From the NCBI RefSeq assembly GCF_037893185.1, contig NZ_CP140772.1, forward strand, positions 6,448,001 through 6,512,000: a stretch of DNA of 64,000 nucleotides. The letters run 5' to 3'. Shown here piece by piece: positions 56,068-63,608 of the stretch; position 1 is the first letter of the stretch, and each line of letters starts with the position of its first letter. The notes beneath the pieces are model-generated. The model worked only from the letters and a program-made list of their open reading frames with translations, had not been told where the DNA came from and searched no databases. The DNA comes from Chitinophaga sp. 180180018-3. GTDB taxonomy: Bacteria > Bacteroidota > Bacteroidia > Chitinophagales > Chitinophagaceae. Position numbers and translations under genes: made by a program.

Positions 56068-57499
56068 GCATATACAAACTACCCGCCAACTGTTCTGGTT
56101 TGAGTGGCGGTGGCTGACACGCACCGCTATGTTACCGGCGCTGGTAGCCGTTTTCATGGTGATTGGTATCTATGCGGTCATCTGTAGTAAAGGAGCGCTT
56201 CAGCAACGCATATCTGCCATCGACAGCCTCCGGCAGGGCCATCATCAGGCCTATACAAAGATGTATGCGCAGCTGATTGCTGATACTGCTACAACGAAGG
56301 CCAAAACGGACTATACGCTGGCTGTTGATCCGGCCATTGTGGAATATCGCCTGTACAGTACCGCTTATCATCCGCCGGCAGTGTTCTCGCTGTTCTCCAC
56401 AGGCATGAGCGATAATATCAGAAATTATTATCCCGTCAGGATCAATGCCGGTTACCTTGCTACTGAAGAGAGGGTGGCCAATCCTTTACTCCTGATGACC
56501 GGGAATTTCGATCTCGCATTTATACTGATATACCTGATACCACTGGCCGCTATTGGTTTGTGCTATAATCTGCTATCGCAGGAAAGGGAACAGGGTACGC
56601 TGCCGCTGATGATGATACAACGCGGAGATATTACCAGCGCTATGCTGATCAAATTGTTTGTGAGACATGGCCTGTTGTTATCGCTTATTGCATTGGTGAC
56701 GCTGGCAGGATTATTCCTGGCGCCTGCCGGCATCAGCTGGACATGGAAAGAACTGGCTGCCTGGATATTCATCTGTATTGCCTATACTGCTTTCTGGATG
56801 GGGCTCATCTGGTTTATCATTTCCTGGAAACAATCGTCTGCAGGCAATCTTATCACATTGATAGGCATGTGGCTGTTACTACTGATCGTTATTCCGGCGT
56901 TACTTCGTTTTACCGGCAACGACTATACGAATATTGATACAGCCGCCGTTAACGCTTCCAGGCAGCGTGAAATTGCCTGGGATACCTGGGATCTTCCGCA
57001 GCAACAGCTGCTGGATAGTTTCTACCTCCGCTATCCACAATACCGGAACGAGCAGGCCTACGACACCAGTGAGCGCAGCCTTCGGAGGGTAATGGCTTAT
57101 TATCATCTTACAGATGTACGGATGGATCGGGAACTGGAACCACAGGAAAAAGCATATCGTCAACAGGTACGGCATGTAGCTGCTGGTTACCTGGTTAACC
57201 CTGTCGTATATACGCAGACACTACTCAACAAAATTGCCCGTACTGATGTGACAGACTATGACTATTTCCATCAGCGCATGACCGATTTCCGGCAGCGCTG
57301 GAAAACATATTTCTACGATTTCAATTTTAACGACAGGAATTTCGACACCGCGGCCTATGCTACTATTCCTGCGTATTCGCCGGCGTTTGACACCGCGGCA
57401 ACAGTGATGGTGCGTAATGGTATTGTTTATCTGCTATTGCTCAGCTTTTGCGGACTTACTGCCGGAATAATTGTATTCAGAAAAAAAGTACATCTATAA
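56051..57499 (+). CDS. ABC-2 type permease, second of a pair (DUF3526-like)
   Basis: Paralogue of the preceding permease with the same plan: helix (MLPALVAVFMVIGIYAVI), periplasmic region (~45-150), helix bundle with LSQEREQGTLPLMMIQRG and AGNLITLIGMWLLLLIVIPALL, a soluble segment and a last helix (GIVYLLLLSFCGLTAGIIVF). The two probably form a heterodimeric channel. The TonB receptor gene begins 15 nt after its stop, tying the exporter to an outer-membrane port. Confidence 0.88.
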   Translation: MNQLFKHIQTTRQLFWFEWRWLTRTAMLPALVAVFMVIGIYAVICSKGALQQRISAIDSLRQGHHQAYTKMYAQLIADTATTKAKTDYTLAVDPAIVEYRLYSTAYHPPAVFSLFSTGMSDNIRNYYPVRINAGYLATEERVANPLLLMTGNFDLAFILIYLIPLAAIGLCYNLLSQEREQGTLPLMMIQRGDITSAMLIKLFVRHGLLLSLIALVTLAGLFLAPAGISWTWKELAAWIFICIAYTAFWMGLIWFIISWKQSSAGNLITLIGMWLLLLIVIPALLRFTGNDYTNIDTAAVNASRQREIAWDTWDLPQQQLLDSFYLRYPQYRNEQAYDTSERSLRRVMAYYHLTDVRMDRELEPQEKAYRQQVRHVAAGYLVNPVVYTQTLLNKIARTDVTDYDYFHQRMTDFRQRWKTYFYDFNFNDRNFDTAAYATIPAYSPAFDTAATVMVRNGIVYLLLLSFCGLTAGIIVFRKKVHL

Positions 57500-57514
57500 A
57501 ATAGTAACGATAAT

Positions 57515-59614
57515 ATGAAGAAAAGTTTCCTTATACTCATCTTATTAAATACCCTGTCTGTGGCGAGTATGGCGCAACACCAGGCGGACAGCCTTCGTAA
57601 AGCGCATCTCCGGGAAATAGAAATACAGGAGAAGAAAAAGAAACTCAAAGCAGACAGTATTTCTCCCACACTGAGAATAACAGCCCGATCACTGGAAATG
57701 CCGCAAAACATTACCGGTGTTAGCCAGGAGCTGATACAGCAACAGGGCGGGCTGGTGATGAAGGATATTGTCAGGAACGCTGCTGGCGTTCACATGGGCT
57801 ATAATTCATCTCTGTTCGACGCTTCCAATCTTGTTTTCATGCGGGGCTTTCCGGCACCCACCTACGTAAACGGGTTACTTCAGCGTACTACAATCGATGA
57901 TGCTGCAATTATCGAAAGTGTAGAATTTATCAAAGGGCCGGCTGGCTTCCTCGCTTCCGCAGGGGAGCCGGGCGGCGCGATGAATCTGAATACCAAAGTA
58001 CCGGCTGCGCGTATTCGCAATATAGAAATAGCCGGTGGCAGCTTTAACTTATGGCGCGGTGCAGCAGATCTGGGCAGTGCCATAAAATCCAAAGGGTTCT
58101 CTTACCGGCTGAACGCTGCATACCAGACTGGCGGATCTTTCCTCGACTTTCAGCAAACAAGGAAGTATGTAATCGCACCTGTGGTACAATACAACTTCAG
58201 TCCGCGGAGCATGATACTTACCGAATATAATCTCATTCGCATGACCTCCGATGGCGGGAGCGGCGTCACCAAAGTAGGCACAGATGAGGAAATACGAACT
58301 GCACGCGTACGGGACAACTATGGCGGAGATCCCGGATTGCCATTATCATACGGAGAAACCCAGTCGATACGGCTGTTATTCAATCATTCCTTTAACGATC
58401 GGTGGAAACTGGTGTTACAATCAAAATATACTTCCACTCCTGTAGATAGCTGGTACCTGTTATCCGACAATCAATCTCCCGTAAATTTTAATGCAGGAGA
58501 TACCACCCGGCGGCAACCGGTGAGAAGCTACTCCAAAGGAGAAGTAGTGGCAGCTCAGGCATATGTAAAGGGGATATTCAATACCGGTAAGCAATTGACG
58601 CACTATCTGCTCACAGGGGTAGATTATAATTACGCCAAAGACGTTTACAGTTACGCCACCGGCCGCTATAGCTTTTTCTTCGACCGCCGTCATCCCCGGT
58701 ATGGACTGAATACAGACAGTGCCAGAGTGCTGGACGAATACCCCGCCTCCAGGGACGAAAATAACTGGTGGTCCGTTTTTGCATACGACATGATACATCT
58801 GGGCCCACGGTGGCGCCTAAACGCCGGCGGCCGGTATACGATCAATACACGCACCGGCAAGGATCAACAGAATGCTTTTTCCCCACGCCTGGGCATTACA
58901 TGGCTGCTGCGCGATAACATCTCCATATATGCCTTATATGACCAGTCTTTTATTCCTCAGAACGGGCAAGACTTTTACAAGAATAATTTCAAGCCGCTGA
59001 AAGGTAATGATATTGAAATAGGTGCCAAGGGAGAATGGTGGAACAGGCGTCTTTCTACCAACGTAACTGTTTACCGGATCATCAAAAATAACCTGTTGGT
59101 ATCGGACATGGAGCATAGCCGTTACAGGCGACAGGTTGGGCAGGCCACCAGTACCGGCATAGAGGCAGATGTAATCGGGCAGGTAAGTAATCGTATATCC
59201 GTATCCGTTAATTATGCATACACCCATGCCGTAATCAGTAAGGATACTAAAAAAGAAAATGAAGGCACGGCGTTACCATTCATGCCACAGCAACTGATAA
59301 ATGCCTGGGTACAATACAGCATCCCGGTAAGCGAAACAGGAAGGATCAGGCTGAGCGCCGGTGAAACTACAGTCGTTAAACCTGGTACCTATACTCCAGG
59401 CACTTACCTTCCCGGTTATACGAAGTTTGACGCAGGAGCAGCATACGATGCGGGAAAATGGTATATACGGGTAGTAGCAGATAATATTACGAACAAGCAA
59501 TACTTTACCAGTGGCGATATTCTTGTTGGTTCCATCTTTCCGGATGTAAAAACCACCTATTATGTAGATGGCGCTCCGGCAAATTTCAAAATATTCCTGG
59601 GGATAAAACTATAG
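57515..59614 (+). CDS. TonB-dependent siderophore-type receptor (FhuA/FpvA-like)
   Basis: Outer-membrane active importer, 699 aa. Signal peptide 1-20 (SVASMAQ). There is no SusC-type beta domain; the plug starts soon after (ITARSLEMPQNITGVSQELIQQQGG, VRNAAGVHMGYNSSLFDASNLVFMRGFPAPTYVNGLL, VEFIKGPAGFLASAGEPGGAMNLNTK). The barrel shows the siderophore-receptor block FSPRLGITWLLRDNISIYALYDQSFIPQNG and ends FKIFLGIKL. It is encoded at the end of the ABC operon, 232 nt before the lanthipeptide precursor gene. Likely ligand: an iron or other metal chelate. A link with the peptide is possible but unproven. Confidence 0.93.
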   Translation: MKKSFLILILLNTLSVASMAQHQADSLRKAHLREIEIQEKKKKLKADSISPTLRITARSLEMPQNITGVSQELIQQQGGLVMKDIVRNAAGVHMGYNSSLFDASNLVFMRGFPAPTYVNGLLQRTTIDDAAIIESVEFIKGPAGFLASAGEPGGAMNLNTKVPAARIRNIEIAGGSFNLWRGAADLGSAIKSKGFSYRLNAAYQTGGSFLDFQQTRKYVIAPVVQYNFSPRSMILTEYNLIRMTSDGGSGVTKVGTDEEIRTARVRDNYGGDPGLPLSYGETQSIRLLFNHSFNDRWKLVLQSKYTSTPVDSWYLLSDNQSPVNFNAGDTTRRQPVRSYSKGEVVAAQAYVKGIFNTGKQLTHYLLTGVDYNYAKDVYSYATGRYSFFFDRRHPRYGLNTDSARVLDEYPASRDENNWWSVFAYDMIHLGPRWRLNAGGRYTINTRTGKDQQNAFSPRLGITWLLRDNISIYALYDQSFIPQNGQDFYKNNFKPLKGNDIEIGAKGEWWNRRLSTNVTVYRIIKNNLLVSDMEHSRYRRQVGQATSTGIEADVIGQVSNRISVSVNYAYTHAVISKDTKKENEGTALPFMPQQLINAWVQYSIPVSETGRIRLSAGETTVVKPGTYTPGTYLPGYTKFDAGAAYDAGKWYIRVVADNITNKQYFTSGDILVGSIFPDVKTTYYVDGAPANFKIFLGIKL

Positions 59615-59745
59615 CAATGATAAATTAGAGAAAGGCTACATACTGCATTTGTTCACATGCTTTGTTAACTATTAACAGACACGGAAAACCTTTGTCTATG
59701 CCAGATTACAGATTGCTTTTTCTCTCAAAAAAACTGCATTATTTT

Positions 59746-59791
59746 TTTGCAACATTGTTTCATTTTTGTATTTTTATAAGGATTGCAATCC
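59746..59791 (+). promoter_or_regulatory. Promoter and start-site palindrome of the lanthipeptide precursor gene
   Basis: TTTG (59746-59749), 19 nt, TATTTTTA (59769-59776; one mismatch to TAnnTTTG). A perfect 12-bp palindrome GGATTGCAATCC (59780-59791) sits where transcription would start, as expected for a repressor site. The leader of ~60 nt holds no other feature. Confidence 0.6.
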
Positions 59792-59846
59792 GGGGAAAGC
59801 CGAAGCCCTATTCAACTGTAGGCGATCATTTTTTAAATACTATTTT

Positions 59847-60032
59847 ATGAAAGAGAACAATTCAGACAAAATCAAACTGAGTCTCGACGATCTGAAGATC
59901 GAAAGTTTTGTTACCAGTATCGACAGTGAGATGAACATGCGCCTGGCAGGTGGTCTGGCCGGTCAGTCACATCCTACGCATACACAGCGTACAGATGATG
60001 AGCATCATTTCTGCACTACAGCAATTTGCTGA
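59847..60032 (+). CDS. Class I lanthipeptide precursor, pinensin-like, 61 aa
   Basis: Ribosomal precursor of a thioether-bridged peptide. Leader residues 1-36 include KIKLSLDDLKIESFVTSID and end MRLAGG, a double-Gly cleavage site. The pattern LDDLKxESFVTS is what I remember of pinensin-family leaders. The core holds S41, T44, T46, T49, T57, T58 and two Cys (C56, C61 at the very end), so at most two (methyl)lanthionine rings. Four His and the segment RTDDEHHF make it polar. Cleavage after GG leaves 25 residues; further trimming to Q40 leaves 22, the length I recall for pinensins. The start at 59847 was chosen because the upstream ATG (59766) lies on the -7 box. Modification enzymes are on the opposite strand at 61704-64000. 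Confidence 0.9.
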   Translation: MKENNSDKIKLSLDDLKIESFVTSIDSEMNMRLAGGLAGQSHPTHTQRTDDEHHFCTTAIC

Positions 60033-60056
60033 TAACAGTAAGCCATGTGAAAGAAA

Positions 60057-60092
60057 GGGTGTCTTCCAAAATGGGAGGCACCCTCTTCTTTT
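60057..60092 (+). terminator. Terminator of the lanthipeptide precursor gene
   Basis: GGGTGTCTTCC (60057-60067) pairs with GGGAGGCACCC (60073-60083) including two G-U pairs, followed by a T-rich tail. The precursor is therefore a one-gene transcript. Confidence 0.75.
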
Positions 60093-60110
60093 ACAACAAT
60101 TGCTCACTGC

Positions 60111-61295
60111 TTAATTAGAAGTGCCAGTCAGATAAGCGGCGTAATTCACGCTGCCGCTTATTGGCTGTACAGAGTTCGACAAAACAGGGCTTATGCCTGA
60201 CACCTGGTATTCAAGTTTGCTCAGATCAAATTTGAAAGTGTGTGCACCCGCAGAAAGATTTCCAACGTTTACCATAATAGGGCTAAGAGCACCACCCTGG
60301 CACCAGTTCCTCACAGGGTACCTCCAGGTGGAGTAAGGCCCTTTAGCACCATTGGGATTGATACCATCGTAATAAGAAGCCGGCGTGCAAAATATCCGGG
60401 TGCTTACACTTGTCTTCTGTACATTGTCAACTGACACTACATTGATACGTGACCTGCCTTCTTCGTTACCGTGGCCGGTAGTAAAAATAGTCAGCATCCC
60501 ATTGGTTACAGCTTTAGGAAGTGTCACCGTTGCTGTGAATATACCATTGGTAGTGTTGGAAGCGTTGATCACACTTCTTGCAAATTGTGTGGGATTATCA
60601 GCAGTACTTCCGGAAGTCACTAATGAAGCATCCAGCTGGAAACCAATGTTATCGCAGAAACTTAAGCCTGCAGCGGTTGGTTCGCCATAATCAACGTTGG
60701 CTCCTATCGTAACATATACCCAGGTGTCCTGGTCTGTGCGTCTTAATTGCTGAGCGAGCGCACTGAGATCGTAACTGTTATAGTTAATAGTATTAGGCGT
60801 TTGTGATTTCAGGAAATACGGCGTCATGATCCATCCAACCTTTGCCCGCTGATCCAGCAGCGAAGGCAGGCTGTCTTTCGATGTATTTAAAGGTGTATTG
60901 AGCACCGCTACTTCAAAGGTTCTGTCCCATCCATCATATTGCGCATACAGTTTTAAATTCAGCGTAACTGTGGAGCCAATTTGTGTTTTCTCTGTAGCTG
61001 TTAGTTTTCGTAAATACGTAAAACCATTGAGTTTAACAGCAGCACCAACAGGCGCAACATTTGGATCAGTACAGGAGGTCCATTGGCCGGTGCTGCTACC
61101 GGATGAATAAACCCCATAGAATCTGGCGCCATTTAACAAACTAATGGTACCTGCTAGCTCTGTCTGGGGCTTGTCTTTACCTTTTACTACAGGTTCGTTG
61201 CTGGTTTGATTTTTACTACAAGAGCTAAGTACAAACAAGGCTATAGTTGCAGCCTGAATTTGCCGGATAAACGGCGCTTTGATGTTCTGGATCAT
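60111..61295 (-). CDS. PNGase F-like lipoprotein
   Basis: Surface or periplasmic protein of 394 aa. Lipobox LFVLSSCSKN. The middle (RKLTATEKTQIGSTVTLNLKLYAQYDGWDRTFEVAVL) and the C-terminal part resemble the two jelly-roll domains of peptide-N-glycosidase F, an amidase that removes N-glycans from proteins. Marks are TIFTTGHGNEEGRSRI and the pair NPNGAKGPYSTW / YPVRNWCQGGALSP, which recall the NPxxxQGGTW...RxGWCPG pattern of that enzyme. I cannot map its catalytic acids, so activity is unproven. It lies between the lanthipeptide precursor (convergent) and the cyclase gene (same strand, ~410 nt upstream); a shared role is not evident. Confidence 0.65.
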   Translation of the reverse strand: MIQNIKAPFIRQIQAATIALFVLSSCSKNQTSNEPVVKGKDKPQTELAGTISLLNGARFYGVYSSGSSTGQWTSCTDPNVAPVGAAVKLNGFTYLRKLTATEKTQIGSTVTLNLKLYAQYDGWDRTFEVAVLNTPLNTSKDSLPSLLDQRAKVGWIMTPYFLKSQTPNTINYNSYDLSALAQQLRRTDQDTWVYVTIGANVDYGEPTAAGLSFCDNIGFQLDASLVTSGSTADNPTQFARSVINASNTTNGIFTATVTLPKAVTNGMLTIFTTGHGNEEGRSRINVVSVDNVQKTSVSTRIFCTPASYYDGINPNGAKGPYSTWRYPVRNWCQGGALSPIMVNVGNLSAGAHTFKFDLSKLEYQVSGISPVLSNSVQPISGSVNYAAYLTGTSN

Positions 61296-61703
61296 ACAAA
61301 CGGGTTTTTATGGAGTGATAAATATTCACTTACCTACTATGCAAAAGCATTTCCTTCACGGTAAGAGGCATTACCGTACCTGCAGCTACAAGCTGCCAAT
61401 AACCATAGATATTGGATACTTATCTGTAGTTAAAAACAGGGCATGACTTATCAATAATCATACTCATGGAAACATCAGTTTAATGTAATGAAAATGCGCT
61501 CTCTCGTTGTTGTTAAAGTTTGCTTTGCTTATTGCATTCAGAACGTGCACGGATTGGGCTAACGGTTAACGTTAATCGGATTGCTCTCATCTATTAATGC
61601 TCATGGCAGGTTCTGTTATGAAGATAATTAAAATAAGAAATGAAGCCAGATAGTTATTTCACAATTATCAATGCTTTTTTACCAGGCCAGATAAACTAAG
61701 ATA
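61296..61703. other. 408-nt intergenic region with short dyads
   Basis: No credible coding frame or RNA. Three dyads stand out: ACGGTAA-N6-TTACCGT (61358-61377), GCAGCT-N3-AGCTGC (61382-61396) and TTAACGTTAA (61566-61575). The first two lie 60-100 nt before the start of the PNGase F-like gene and may be its operator region. No clear terminator follows the cyclase gene. Confidence 0.5.
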
Positions 61704-63608
61704 TCAGTTGTTCCATATATCCGGAGCCTCCTTTCGCACGATAGTAACCCATCCGCTTTTCAGTAATTCCTTTACCTGGGCCGCTACAAGAGGAAAGATA
61801 TCAGCTGCTGATTGATCCGGGAAGTGCTTCCTGAGAAGATGTGCGGCTAATTCATTCAGGGTATATGGCTGCTCCGGCAGCAGGAGTATCAGCGCTGTGA
61901 GTTTTCCCACCGGCTGACTACTGATACCCGTTTCATGGCTATACCAGAGTGTATGAACAGGATAATCACATAATCGTACATGCGTGCTGGTTATAAATGC
62001 ATATTGCTGTTGATCGTTACCGGCAGCCAGGAATGCTTCCATTGCTTCATGCATCAGCTCTCTGCGCACCTGGTGGTACAACCAGCCTTTATGCTGCATC
62101 CAAAGTGATACGACCTGCTTTTCATTGCTGAAGTGGCTCGTTTCCCCGCTGATTGCGGGGTCTAGTTGTTGTTCTAATTGTTGTTGCAGGGAGATGATAT
62201 CCGCCGCCCGGAGTATATCAGTCTCCGTAACTGCGCCGCGCTGCATCAGGGCTGGTAATGTATGAGGGTAGTAGCGGTTAAAGATTCTTCTTTTTACGTC
62301 GACAATCGTATACGACTGCATAGCAGGTACTCCTCCCTCATAAGATAGAGAAGGGCACAATATAGATACATCTGCCGGCTGGCTAATAGTCCGCAGCATA
62401 AAGTACCCCACCCCCGCCAGCCCGGAGAGCAATCCGTAATCGGGATAACTGGTGGTAATACGGCTGTTATAGGTGCCATGTTTTTCGTTATAGCGTATGC
62501 CGGCCAGGGCAGTTTGTTGTGCGGCTGTTTGCAATTCAGGAATTTCCAAAGCAAATGCTGCTTCCAAAAAAAACATAGCTATTCCACCCCGGCCACTGCA
62601 CAGTGTGTAATCCATGCTTTCCGCACTGTTCAGGTCGGCCCTGCATCGGTCAACAGCCTGCCATACATGCTGCAGGTAAGATACATTACCGGTAGCACGG
62701 TATGCATACAAACGTGAAATACCTGATCCCGCAGCTCCATGTGCCCAGGCATTTACATTGCTCATCGTTGAGTAGAAACATGGCAATGGCCAATCCATCA
62801 GCTGCCAGCCATATTGCTCTTTCAACCGCTGCATTCGTTGTACTCCCACCCGCAAATCCATCCAGTTATTCCTCCGGGCATCATGGTACAACATTTCATA
62901 TCGCAATGCTTCTTCCCCCAGCCAGATCAGGCCTTCGCTATGAAAACAGCGCCCCACCTGCATGAGTGCGAACCCAATACCAGCGCTTCCATGGGAAAAA
63001 CAGGTAAGACTATCACACGCATGTTTAACGGGATCCCATTTCAAACCCTGCGGAGCAATACGCGCATTGTCTATGATTTGGTCGGATAAACGTTTCACAA
63101 GCGACAAATAGTATTCATTTTTCGTGTATACGTATAAGTGAGACAACAGCAACAGATTACCTGCATGGCCACTCAGCAGATCGTGTTGTATCACGCTTTC
63201 GAGAATACCGCTTTCGTAGCTGCGGGTCAGCTCCAGCGCATGTTGCAAATACCACTCCTCCCCCGTCGCCTCATGTAAGCGCATACACAGCCACAATACA
63301 GAGGTAGCTCCAGTATAAAACGGATAAAAAACAGGCTGTTGCACGTCGGCATGCTTCAGGAGCCGTGATGCCGCGCGCAACGCAAACGTAAGTATATCAG
63401 CTGCCGGTTTATATTGATGTATCTCCAGCAGCAAAAGAATAATGCCGGCATTTCCGTTGAAGAGATCTGTACTCTCCTGAGGCATACCGTCGGCGTCTTC
63501 CAGCGGAGTAACCCAATATGGGCCATGTACATCCTCTTTCGCCTGCTGCATCAGCGTTTCAGCAATACCGAATACGGTTGTTTCAATGCGTGCGTTGTCT
63601 GTGTTCAT
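61704..63608 (-). CDS. LanC-type lanthionine cyclase with atypical metal site and C-terminal extension
   Basis: Expected to join Cys thiols to dehydrated Ser/Thr of the precursor. Residues ~45-405 form the LanC (alpha/alpha)6 toroid with its repeated Gly motifs: DLFNGNAGI, D143LLSGHAG, CFSH206GSAGIG, NAW288AHGAAG, LC337SGRGG, LLSGLAGVGY. Against NisC, D143 and H206 match D141 and H212. The zinc ligands, however, are altered: the WCYG Cys is Ala (A289, with H290 next to it) and CHG is CSG (S338). Only C337 of the three is kept. The last ~200 residues are extra, with a winged-helix or PqqD-like stretch (LTALILLLPEQPYTLNELAA...VAAQVKELLKSGWVTI). The start overlaps the upstream gene by 26 nt. Confidence 0.85.
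   Translation of the reverse strand: MNTDNARIETTVFGIAETLMQQAKEDVHGPYWVTPLEDADGMPQESTDLFNGNAGIILLLLEIHQYKPAADILTFALRAASRLLKHADVQQPVFYPFYTGATSVLWLCMRLHEATGEEWYLQHALELTRSYESGILESVIQHDLLSGHAGNLLLLSHLYVYTKNEYYLSLVKRLSDQIIDNARIAPQGLKWDPVKHACDSLTCFSHGSAGIGFALMQVGRCFHSEGLIWLGEEALRYEMLYHDARRNNWMDLRVGVQRMQRLKEQYGWQLMDWPLPCFYSTMSNVNAWAHGAAGSGISRLYAYRATGNVSYLQHVWQAVDRCRADLNSAESMDYTLCSGRGGIAMFFLEAAFALEIPELQTAAQQTALAGIRYNEKHGTYNSRITTSYPDYGLLSGLAGVGYFMLRTISQPADVSILCPSLSYEGGVPAMQSYTIVDVKRRIFNRYYPHTLPALMQRGAVTETDILRAADIISLQQQLEQQLDPAISGETSHFSNEKQVVSLWMQHKGWLYHQVRRELMHEAMEAFLAAGNDQQQYAFITSTHVRLCDYPVHTLWYSHETGISSQPVGKLTALILLLPEQPYTLNELAAHLLRKHFPDQSAADIFPLVAAQVKELLKSGWVTIVRKEAPDIWNN

Noticed and set aside
59662..59850. 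62-aa frame before the lanthipeptide precursor
   Set aside because: It overlaps the promoter, is basic and aromatic at random, and has no leader pattern or Cys-rich core.
61489..61563. 24-aa frame starting MKMRSLVVVKV with two Cys, considered as a second precursor
   Set aside because: No leader motif, no Gly-Gly site, no ribosome-binding context; likely chance.
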